Origin: Caecitellus pseudoparvulus
Lineage: Eukaryota > Bigyra: Bicosoecida
Assembly: GCA_965644315.1 (NCBI GenBank)
Contig: CBFFRQ010000033.1
Location: 1-51,491 of the forward strand
Direction of reading: 5' to 3'
DNA length: 51,491 nucleotides
Shown: piece after piece, positions 24,372-34,230 of the stretch
Numbering within the stretch: position 1 is the stretch's first letter
How the letters are laid out: every line of letters begins with the position of its first letter
Translations under genes and position numbers: made by a program
The notes under the pieces: generated by a model
What the model saw: only the letters and a program-made list of their open reading frames with translations
The model's database searches: none
What the model was told of the DNA's origin: nothing

Positions 24372-25321
24372 TCAAGTGGCAGGCGTGGGCAGGGCTTCCC
24401 GAGGGGGGATGTGTTGCCCCCCTTCTGGCCCCGACTCGTGCACGCTGAAGAGGCTCCAGGTGATCATGACGTACATGAGGAGCAGGAAGACACCCCCGAG
24501 AAAGCTGTAGAATGCCTGCAAGTTTCCAGCCCCAACTGTAACGAGCGCGTGGAAGCGGGCAGCCGTGCCACGACAGCCTATGTCACGTAGACACCCGGGC
24601 CTGGCTACACTCACCAGCGTTATTGACCCAAGGACAGAAGTGGTCATATTCTGCCACACATGCACCGATTTCTCTGCTCGCACAGGGGTGGGGAGTGGCT
24701 CACGAGGTGCAGGGCGCCAAGGTTGGGCTGGCCGTGCAAGCGATTTCCGCAGCTCACTCACGTTACGTGTGAAACCATGTGCTCTTGAGGCTGCGGAACA
24801 CCGCAAATCTCGCACACATGCACGACTTCCCCGTCTAACGTTGCCATCGTCCGGCGTGCCAGGGATGAACCTGGAACGTGTGCCCACCGGGTGCGCAGAC
24901 ACTCTTGTGGAGTCTCCAAGGCCTCGCCGCCATCGGAGCGCGCAGACACTGCCGCCTGGCGCAAGCGCGCTTCCAGCGCTGCGAACCGCCCCGGCTGGAC
25001 AATGCCAGGGTCCACCCAGGACGTCAGCGCGTAGGCTGTGAGGGTGCCCAGGAACAAGGCGGGTGCCAGGATGAACTGCTCAAACGAGCTCCGCTCCGGG
25101 GCCACCTTGACGAACCACAGCCACCCAGGCACCAGCACGAGGGCTAGCGTGACAAGGTTCATGCCCCACATGGGCGCCAGCAGCCACTGCCGTCCACAGG
25201 CAGAGCACAGCGGGATCATGCGGCCATACTTGCGTCGCAGAGGCTGGCCTAGCTCGGCAGGGTGCAAGTCGTCTGGCGGGAAGGAGGGCGCGACAGCGCT
25301 GGACTGCGTGGGGGACGCCAT
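24372..25321 (-). CDS. DHHC-family (zDHHC/PAT) membrane protein with variant DHFC motif
   Basis: Exons 25321-24762, 24673-24615 and 24535-24372 (introns 88 and 79 nt) give 260 aa. Translation must start at the ATG at 25321, since the upstream frame offers only a TTG. Two membrane segments lie near residues 45-95 (NLVTLALVLVPGWLWFV; LAPALFLGTLTAYALTS), followed by the TTxxE/DPG-like SWVDPGIVQPG. A Cys-rich domain then begins CEICGVPQPQE, and splicing yields CVAEYDHFCPWVNNAVG. A hydrophobic stretch FLGGVFLLLMYVMITW follows. Canonical family members read DHHC. Here residues 197-200 are DHFC, and two usual zinc-ligand cysteines are V and I. The catalytic Cys is kept. Family members S-acylate membrane proteins at the ER or Golgi; the variant core makes activity uncertain. 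The C-terminus is short. Confidence 0.75.
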
Positions 25322-25719
25322 GGCAGTGGCACTGATAGTAGGGTGGGCGCCGGAGGCAAGCCGAAGCACACGTGCATGGCCTGCAGCTGGCTGCAAGTTG
25401 GTTGAATTGTGAGTTGAAGCCGGAAGTGGAATGGTGTGCAGTGTGGGAGAAGAGCGAGGCCGCTGCAGCCCTGCTGACTTGGGTGACTTGAGTCAAGTAC
25501 AGGCGAGGGATACAGGGCCCCCTTTCTTGCAGGGATGGAATTGGTGCCGGGCACGTGGTCCGCAAGCTGCAGCGTTGAGGCGCGGCTGATGCAACTCGCG
25601 GCGTGTTGGCACAATCCAATCCACGCCTGCCACAACAGCAAGACCGCCCCCCGCGTGCAACCCATGCATCGGATTTCATTAACCTTGCGTTGTCCGCGTG
25701 TTTACCCCCCTTCGGTACC
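25322..25719. promoter_or_regulatory. Shared divergent promoter region, DHHC-1 / S1P lyase
   Basis: 398 bp between two divergent ATGs (25321 minus, 25720 plus). It presumably serves as the promoter for both genes. I see no TATA-like box that is convincing in this GC-rich background. Confidence 0.4.
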
Positions 25720-27560
25720 ATGGCAGTGGCTGTTTCGGAGCAGGTGGAGCGCTTGTCCAAGTGGGTGAAGGCCAACCCAGGCTCGGCCCTGCTGGCGTCC
25801 AACGCTGCGACTGCCGGCGTCTTCCTGTATGTCCTGGCCCAGCGGTATGGAGGTGTGCTGCCTGCAGTAAAGGAGGCGGTGTTTGGCGCCGTGTCAGCGG
25901 TGCGTGGCGTGCCTGTCGAAGTGGCGTCGTGGCGTGTGGTGCTCACAGCATCTTGAATTTCCGCAGGTTGCCGGTGGCGCGATCGACGCGGAAGTGGAGA
26001 AGACGGCCAAGAAGATCGAAGATGCCGTCCTGGGGGACGACCGTGAGAAGCGCTGTGACCCCGTGCTGCCTGAGGCAGCCCTGCCCAAGGACGCCCTCGT
26101 CGCGTTGCTGCATAAGGCCGCTGCTCGGGTACGTCAGGAGCTTCAGTGTGGCTCAGCGACACACCCTCACTCCCTCCCACCGCCGCCCCTCGCAGGACCG
26201 CAGCAAGTGGGACGCAGGCAAGGTGTCTGGCGCCGTGTACCACGGCGGGGACGCCCTGACGGAGGTCATCGGCACAACTTTCTCCCTCTTCGCGCTGTCC
26301 AACCCCCTGCACCCAGACCTCTTCCCCAGCGTGCGCAACATGGAGTCAGAGGTAGTGGCGTGGTCCACCGCCCTCTTCCACGGCGGCCCCGACGCCTGCG
26401 GCACCATGACGTCTGGCGGCACGGAGAGCATCCTGCTGGCGTGCCGAGCGTACCGAGACCTGGCCAAGGCCAAGCGAGGTGTCACGCGGCCGAACATGGT
26501 GGTGCCCATCAGCGCACACGCTGCCTTCCACAAGGCAGGCGACTACTTCGGCATCGAAGTGCGCATGGTGCCTGTGGATGAAACCACCTTCCGGGCGGAC
26601 GTGCAGGGCATGGCTGCTCAGGTGGACTCCAACACGGTCATGTTGGTGGCGTCCGCCATTTCCTTCCCGCAGGGTGTCGTTGACCCTGTGCAGGAGCTGG
26701 CCGCCCTGGCAGCGAAGCACGGCGGCATTCCCCTGCACGTGGACTGCTGCTTGGGCTCCTACCTCATTCCCTTTGCCAACGCTGTGCGCGGGCCAGACGC
26801 CCAGCTGCCACCCTTTGACTTCGCCGTGCCGGGGGTCACGTCCATTTCCGCAGACACCCACAAGTTCGGGTACGCCCCCAAAGGCTCCTCAGTCATCATG
26901 TACTCCAAGGCAGAGTTCAGGTACCATCAATTCTACGTCTCGCCTCGGTGGACGGGTGGCGTGTACACGACGCCGTCCATCGCAGGGTCTCGAGCTGGTG
27001 CGCTGGTGGCAGCAACCTGGGCCACCATGCGTTTCCACGGGCAGGAGGGCTACCGCGCCGCTGCCAAGCGCATCTTGACCGCTGCTCAGGCTGTAGCACA
27101 GGGTGTGCGGGACATGCAGGCCGAGGGGCTGGGCATCAAGCTGTACGGGGAGCCTGACCTGTGCGTGGTGGCCTTCGGGCCTGACCCCAGCGCAGCGAAG
27201 CCCGTCTCCGTCCCGTTCCTCTTCGAAGCCATGACCGCCAAGGGCTGGAACCTGAACAACTTGCAGCGCCCAGCCAACATCCACCTGTGCGTCACGTACA
27301 AGAACGCAGAGGTGGCGGCAGCCTCCTTCGCGGACGACCTGCGCGCCAGCATTGCGGAAATCGAAGCAACGCCTGACAAGTTCAAAGGCGGCATGGGAGC
27401 AGTGTACGGCGTGGCGGAGAGCATCCCCGTGGACGGGCCCATCGACCACCTGTCTCGAACCTTCGTGGCAGCGCTGTACACCACCCCTCAGGGCGGCCCC
27501 GAGGCCCCCTTCTGGTACGAAGCAGGCCCAGAAGCTGAGGAAGGGGCAGCCACAGCCTGA
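25720..27560 (+). CDS. SGPL1: Sphingosine-1-phosphate lyase (PLP-dependent)
   Basis: Exons 25720-25899, 25967-26128 and 26196-27560, separated by two introns of 67 nt each, give 568 aa, the usual length for this enzyme. A membrane anchor lies near residues 22-43 (ALLASNAATAGVFLYVLAQR). The PLP-enzyme core shows SGAVYHGG, TSGGTESILLA, HAAFHKAGDYFG, PLHVDCCLGSY and ISADTHKFGYAPKGSS, where the Lys after THK is the predicted Schiff-base lysine. VSPRWTGGVYTTPSIAGSR and WNLNNLQRP complete the family pattern. The enzyme cleaves sphingosine-1-phosphate to hexadecenal and phosphoethanolamine at the ER, the exit step of sphingolipid catabolism. The donor of intron 1 could also be 21 nt downstream at GTGGCG; GTGCGT was preferred by consensus. 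The gene is divergent from DHHC-1. Confidence 0.95.
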
Positions 27561-27759
27561 GGTGCACACTCGGCCAAACTGGCCTGCCCGACACAACACA
27601 GCATGCGGGAAGTGTGTCGGTAAATGCAGGCCCACTGCTACCCACACACCTTGCTCTCGTGTCACTTGGCTGCGACGGGCTGCCAGCGGCAAGCCCTGCT
27701 GCTCTAGCAGTCCGCCACTCTGGACGCCACTGCCCTGGCTTGGGATCCGGCTGCCGCCC

Positions 27760-30700
27760 ATGACCACACATGAAGATCGCCTGGCGCGGAGGTACGCCAA
27801 CCTCCGCAAGCGCCAGCTCGCTGCAGAGGCGCCGCCTTCCACCGAGCCAGGTGAGTTTGGGGAGACACCAGTGCTCGCAGGCGCCGCCCGGCACGCCCTT
27901 CCACGGCGCCTTCGGCTGCGCAGACTTCCAAGATGAAGTGGAGCGTGAAATGGCGCGGCAGCGTGAGCTGATCAATGCTATGCTCAAGTGCGTGGGGCTT
28001 GCGTGGGGCAGTTGCTGGGCCTGCCGGCGTTTCACATTCAAACACGCCTGCCTCCTCCGCCCGCCCTGAGCACACTCCAGGGAGCACTTGCCCGCGCTGC
28101 ACAGGGAGTCCAGGAGTGAAGGAAGTAAAGCTCCCGAATCAGTGCGTCGTCTGCTCTCGACCTTGCCGTGTCTGCAGCCTGCCAGTGCTGGAAGCAGTCG
28201 CTGGCGACGACACGCGAAACGCTGCTGCACCGCTTGGCCCTCTTGCCCACTGCACAGGAGTCGTACAGGGAGGAGCCGGAACATGTCCCACCTCATGATG
28301 CCTATGCTGGACCTGCGGCGTACCGCGCTGGGCCTGGCCACGGCCCGCACTCCTACGCGCTGGCCGAGCCAGACCACTCCCAGTTCTCAGGCAGCGAGCC
28401 GCCGTCAGCCCGCCCACATTGGCCGCGAGAGGCAGCAGCAGCGCCGGACACAGTCCCAGCACCCGAGCGGGGTCCCACTGCGGAGAGCAGCGTGGCGTGG
28501 CCGCCCAAGCCCAGGGTCCGGGACGTACGCGCGGAGCAAGCGAGGTACGCGGCAGACCTGCAGCGCCAGATGGCAGAGCGGGCTGAGCGCGCTGCCCAAG
28601 AAGGCAGGGGCGCACGCCACGGCGGCCAGCACGCGCCACCAGCCGCTGCGCCAGCTCTGGCACGTGACGCCCACCCCCCTGCCGCTGCCTCTCCCCCCTC
28701 CACCCGGACCAATGCTGAGAGTGTGGGGTTTGCGCTGGGGGGAAGGGGCGGCGCCCGCCCTTCAAACCACGCAGCCCGGACACACGCCGCTGAGCTGAAG
28801 GCCCAGGCTGAGTCTGATGCGCGGCGCCGGCAGGCAGAGCGCGATGCAGATCGTGCGTTTGAGCTGCGCAAGCTCCAGGAGGGGGGCTTTGCCCCCCCTC
28901 CTCAGGCAGCACCGCCCCGAGCTGGCCGGGAGGCAGCCCCCCCCCCTCGACACCGCCCCCCGTCACCAGATCCAGATGCTTTTGCCGGGGACGGACTGTT
29001 CGCCGGGTTCGGCGTGCGGGGTGCGGACGTTGGGCGGCGCCTGGGGGCCGCGGCGCCCCCCCCCGCAGATGGACACCGCCCACGCGTGTCAACGCCGTCG
29101 GGCGGCTCTGTGGCCATGGAGGCTGTGGGGGCGATGTCCCCACCCCCCCCTCGGGATGTGCATGGGGGGGGGGCAGCGCGCGGCCACCGCAGCGCCAGCC
29201 CCATCCAACCACGCCCCACCACCACCACAACCATGCCAGCCAACCTCTCAGCGGCTGAGGTGTCCAGTGCCGTCGCATCCGGTGCGCGCTTCTCACGGGG
29301 AGGTGGCTCTCGCCTCATCGACCCCGTGCAGGCGCAGCGAAACGCAGCAGCTGCTGCCGCCCGCGCTGAGCAGGCCGCCGCCCTGGCGGAGCAAATCGAA
29401 GCCAAGAAACGACGGGCTGCGGCGGAGAAGGCGCGTGAGGCGGCTGCCGAGGCGGAGGAAGAGGCAAAGCTGGCCCGGCAACGAGCAGACCTCAACGCAC
29501 AGCTGCGCGCAGAGCTGCAGGAGGAGATTGCGGCAGAGGCGGGGGACGGCCCGCCGCCGCCTCACCTGCTGAAGCGCTTGAGGGAGTTGGAGGCAGAGGC
29601 GGGGGTGCAGCGGGCAGGGGAGGGCCGGTGGGGCATGGGGGGCAGTCCTGGCGCGCGGGGGGGGGCCTCTGGCGCGTTTCGCAGCCCCGGCATCGGCGGC
29701 CGACCTCGCCACAAGCCGTCCCACTCGCCGCCACGCCCCAGTCCGACCCAGGCACGGCCAGTGGATGTGCGAGGCCCACCCCCTTCAGACCTGCATGCGA
29801 CGGGGGGGTTCCCTGTGCACTCCGCTGGCGGGGGTGGTGACGGGCGCCGGGTGAGTGTGGAGGAGCCACCCCTGCCCTCGGCGCGCCACGTGCGGGGCGG
29901 CATGCCGTCGGCCCCCCCCTCTCCCCGCCCTGCCTCGGCGCCACGCCAGCTGCCCGGCGCAGGTGCTGATGCCGCCGACATGCGTGAGCTGGCAGCCAAT
30001 GTGGCCCTCATGCGCCAGCAGTACGCCCTGCTGCAGGAGCAGCTGGCCATGCAGCGGGAAGCCCTCAGCGAGATGCGGGAGGGGGCGCGGCGGGCGGCCC
30101 ACGAGGCGGAGCTAGAGCGGATGCGGGCGACACAGCAGGACATGGCGCGGAGACTGGCCGGCATGTCTGCCTGGGGGGCGTACGGGGGGGGTGCGCCCCA
30201 TCCCTGGCATGCACCTAGTGCGTACCCCACCCCTGCTTGGAGCCCCCCCTCGCAGGCGTATGGAGGGGGGGGTGGGTACGGCTGGGGCGGCGGGGGTGGC
30301 GAGTTGCAAGGCCGCAGCTCTGTCGTGCAGTTTGCCGAGGGGGGCTGGGAGCGAGGTGGGGGGTACAGCGTCGGACACCCCCCCTCGCATCCCTCCACTT
30401 CCCCCATCCAGGGCTCCTACCCTGCTCACGATGACATCCGTTTTGTGGGGGAGGCCCGACCCCGTACCGCGGCAGCTCCCCAGGCAGGCCGGAGGGGGGG
30501 GCAGGCCCCCTCTGTGGAGAGTTCCCTGGCTGGCGACAGCTTGTTCCAGTCTGTGGCGAGGGGGGATGGTGCGCCCTCTCCGCCCGTGCACAAGCCACAG
30601 GCCCCTGACGATGCGTTGGACGAGTTTATGGGGCGGGCAGGGGCGTCTCACGGCGCACCAGCACAGCCCGGGCCCGCCCTCCACGCCACAAAGTTCCGCC

Positions 30701-33700
30701 CCGATCTGCACGCACCTGATGTGTTGGATGCCGCGGTCATGGCAGGTGGTGGTGGGGAAACCCCCCCCTCCGGGGCAGGGGAGGGGTCCCTGGACAGCTC
30801 GTCCATGATGGTGTTCGTGAAGGGAGGAGGGGGTGCCCAGGCGCAGGGTGGACTGCCAGTCGCCCCGTCACCTGCCACCCCCCAAAAGCCCACCTCTACC
30901 CCCCTCCGCCCCTCCAGCACCCTGTCAGCAGCTGGCAACCAGTCCGTTGGTTCCTTTGCCTCGGTATCCACAACAGCCAGTGCCTCGCGACGGGGGGGCA
31001 GTGGGGCTGGCTTGCCTGCCGCCAAGGCCGCTCCCAACGTGCCCAAGCTGCGCCAGGCCTTGGCAGATGCTGAGGAAGCCAGTCGGCAGCTCATGCAGCG
31101 CCTGGACTCCCTGGCTGAGCAGAAGGGCGAGGTCAAGGCAGACCTGCGCCGCTTCGAGAGTGCGTACCTGGCTCAGCACGGCGGGGCCAAGGTCCCACGG
31201 GAGGCCAAACAGCAGCGCCGCTCAGAGTACAAGGCATACACCCGCCTGAAGAACGAGGCGGGTGAAGTGGCAGCGCTGCTGGCCAAGGCGCAGAGCCGCT
31301 GTGCCTCGCTCCGCGCGGCTGTGCTCAAGGCGGAAGGAGCAGCAGCTGCGGCTGCCGACGCTGCCGCTGCCAAGAGTGCTCTGCAGCAGGAAGCACGAGG
31401 TGCATCCCCACCCTCCTCCGCTGATGCTGAGGCTGCCGTCACCTTGGCTCGCTTGCGGCGCGATGAGAGATCGCTGTCCTTGCAGCTCAGCGTGTGGCAT
31501 GAGGAGGTGCAGCGGGACAAACAGCGCCCCCCCACAGATGCCGAGCGGGTGGCGGAGATGGGGGATGTCCTGGCTGAATTGGGGCGGGTGCAGCAGGCTC
31601 TGGTGGATCTGGGGCACACGCTACACTCTCGACGGGTACGACCCCCACTGGAGGTGGATGCCGCCCCCGCCACGCACCCCGCCAGCCAAGCAGGGGGGGA
31701 CACCGGCGCCTCGGGGCGCTCCATGGTGGACGACCTGCCTGGCGTGCCGGCTGGCTTGGCAGAGCACCTGTCTGGCCGCAGCTTGGACGGCGGGGAGAGT
31801 GCCTCCTCTGTCCCGGACCTGCCCCTGGCGCCAGCCCAGCTGGACCACGCTGTGGAGGCAGAGCAAGAACAAGTGGTCTTTACTGGCCGCACACAGGGCA
31901 CCGACGCGGAGGTACAGGCTGAAGTCCGGCGCATTATGTACAGCGAAGAGCCATACCGTGCGCCAGCCCCTGCCGTGGCACCGGTCGCTGAGGCAGTGTC
32001 AGCGCCTGCCGAGGAGTCCGCACCACTCTCCTTCCTGGACCGTGTCAATGCCGCTGTGGAGGAGCTGCGCAGCGCAGAGGAAGTGGACACAGACTCAGGG
32101 TCAGAGGGAGTGGAGGGCGGGGCTCCTGATGCCTCGAGCGGCCCAGAGGCCTCTGTGACGCTGCCTGGCATGCTGCTGCCTGCCGCCACACCAGCCCAGC
32201 CGGAGCAAGCTGCAGGCGCCGCCTCTGACCGCGGCAGCGCATCTGCCTCCACCGAAGGGCACTCATCTGCGCAGAGTTACACGAGTGCTGACAGCTCTGC
32301 CTCTGACAGTGGCTCAGAGGACGACGGAGTCAGCAGTGTAGAGTCTGAATCCCAGGCTGACTCAGCCCCTCCTGCGGTGCAGAGCAGCTCTTGGTCAACA
32401 CAGTCATCTGAAGCACGGGGCTCCCCATCGCCGGCCACTGCGGCGGTGGGCAGTCCTGCCGACGAGCACGGTGCTGCGACCCGGATCCAGGCCATGGCCC
32501 GGGGGCGTGCAGCACGGCAGCGTGTGGCGGGCATGCGTGGTGGCAGTGGTGACGGGTCTGGGTCAGAGGGTGTGGGCGGTCCTGCCGACGAGCATGGTGC
32601 TGCGACCCGGATCCAGGCCATGGCCCGGGGGCGTGCAGCACGGCAGCGTGTGGCGGGCATGCGTGGTGGCAGTGGTGACGGGTCTGGGTCAGAGGGTGTG
32701 GGCGGTCCTGCCGACGAGCATGGTGCTGCGACCCGGATCCAGGCCATGGCCCGGGGGCGTGCAGCACGGCAGCGTGTGGCGGGCATGCGTGGTGGCAGTG
32801 GTGACGGGTCTGGGTCAGAGGGTGTGGGCGGTCCTGCCGACGAGCATGGTGCTGCGACCCGGATCCAGGCCATGGCCCGGGGGCGTGCAGCACGGCAGCG
32901 TGTGGCGGGCATGCGTGGTGGCAGTGGTGACGGGTCTGGGTCGGAGGGTGTGGTGTCTGCCGACGAGCATGGTGCTGCGACCCGGATCCAGGCCATGGCC
33001 CGGGGGCGCGCAGCACGGCAGCGTGTGGCGGGCATGCGTGGTGGCAGTGGTGACGGGTCTGGGTCAGAGGGTGTGGGCGGTCCTGCCGACGAGCATGGTG
33101 CTGCGACCCGGATCCAGGCCATGGCCCGGGGGCGTGCAGCACGGCAGCGTGTGGCGGGCATGCGTGGTGGCAGTGGTGACGGGTCTGGGTCAGAGGGTGT
33201 GGGCGGTCCTGCCGACGAGCATGGTGCTGCGACCCGGATCCAGGCCATGGCCCGGGGGCGTGCAGCACGGCAGCGTGTGGCGGGCATGCGCTCCGTGCGT
33301 CAGGATCGGTCTGAACGCCTCGCTGCTGCCCGGGCCGCCAGGCAAGCAAAGGCCAGCCAGGGGGGCGGCGCCGCGGAAGTACCCGTGCAAGAGGTCCAGG
33401 CAGCTGTGGCGGCAGCGGCTGAAGCAGCCGTGGTGGCACGTGGCGAGGCTGGCACGTTGGCCAGCACTTCTCGCCGGCGAGCGCGCCTGGCACACTTGGC
33501 GGGTGAAGGGAAGGAAGGGAAGGAGGACGACGGCGCTTCTGGTGGCGGCGGTTCGGGGCAGGGGGAAGGCAAGTATGAAGAAGATGAGTGGGAGGAGGAG
33601 GACGCGAGTGAGGTCGAGACAGAGGGAAAGGCGGACCGACCCAGCACGCGCTGGGAAAGCAGCAGTCTGGGCACGAGCGTGATTTCAGAGCACATCGTCG

Positions 33701-33975
33701 CGGCACCGCCCTCCCGCATCAGCATGGTGACGGAGGAAGGTGGCGCTTCTGCCACGCGGCCTGGCACCCGCACGGGAGCTGGGACCGCCCTGTCCATCGA
33801 TGAAGTCCCATTTGAAGACGAGGATGGCATGGCAGCGCTGGAGAGCAAGACTCCTGAGGCAGACAGGCAGCAGGACGACGTCGTGCAGATGTTGCCGTCG
33901 CGCTACACGAAGGCTGCCGCGCCAGCATCTCCGCACAAGCCCCAAACTCCAAACAAACCTCGACACGGAAGCTGA
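27760..33975 (+). CDS. CSPP1-like coiled-coil protein with seven IQ motifs (probable centrosome/cilium protein)
   Basis: Model: 27760-27850, 27924-27987, 28081-28124 and 28178-33975, about 1,998 aa. The first two introns are well supported by phase; the third (53 nt) is tentative. The N-terminal part has the basic, coiled segments YAADLQRQMAERAE, AERDADRAFELRKLQEGG, AEQIEAKKRRAAAEKAREA and LDEFMG, a style seen in CSPP1/CCDC66-type centriole and cilium proteins. Between them are long Pro/Gly-rich disordered stretches. A middle coiled coil contains EVKADLRRFESAYLAQHGG plus EYKAYTRLKN, resembling the FAM13-type motif. The C-terminal third holds an acidic/Ser-rich region, then seven near-identical repeats each with an IQ motif (RIQAMARGRAARQRV), which should bind calmodulin or centrin. 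Structural role at centrosome or axoneme is an inference. Confidence 0.6.
32455..33291 (+). repeat. 126-bp coding minisatellite, seven units, one IQ motif per unit
   Basis: Units begin with cctgccgacgagca at 32455, 32581, 32707, 32833, about 32959 (variant start gtctgccgacg), 33082 and 33208. The period is 126 bp, except for one 123-bp step where VGGPA becomes VVSA. Units are almost identical at the DNA level, with only scattered differences such as cacggt/catggt. Each encodes DEHGAATRIQAMARGRAARQ plus a Gly/Ser linker. The seventh unit breaks off after GMR and continues as unique sequence. Confidence 0.95.
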
Positions 33976-34230
33976 ATGCAAGCACGCGTGTGGCAGGGTG
34001 CCTCTTGCTGCCGGATTTTGTCTGGATCCTTGAAAGCTGCTCAGTGAGCCAGGGCAGCGCGAGTGAGCGGAGCCTGGCGTTTCGCTGCTCAGCGTTTCGC
34101 CAGCTCCAGCGTAGCAAGGTTGGCTTGGAGTGGAGTGTGATGCTCAGCCTGGGCCGCCTCCCTAGCACGCTAAGGTAGCTCAGAGATCTTGCAGCTCTGG
34201 CCTGACACGGCGCAAAAGCAACGTGCGAGC

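Noticed and set aside
24372-24902. 176-aa minus-strand ORF as an independent small membrane protein
   Set aside because: Its C-terminal part is exon 3 of the DHHC-1 gene; the rest is antisense or intron sequence read in the wrong frame.
28088-28798. 236-aa plus-strand ORF at the start of the CSPP1-like gene
   Set aside because: Only its first few codons coincide with exon 3 of that gene; further on it is a shadow of the long conserved frame.
32277-33706. Long open frames on the minus strand and another plus frame across the IQ repeats
   Set aside because: They exist only because a stop-free 126-bp unit is repeated; the sense frame carries the IQ motifs and continues into conserved-looking sequence on both sides.
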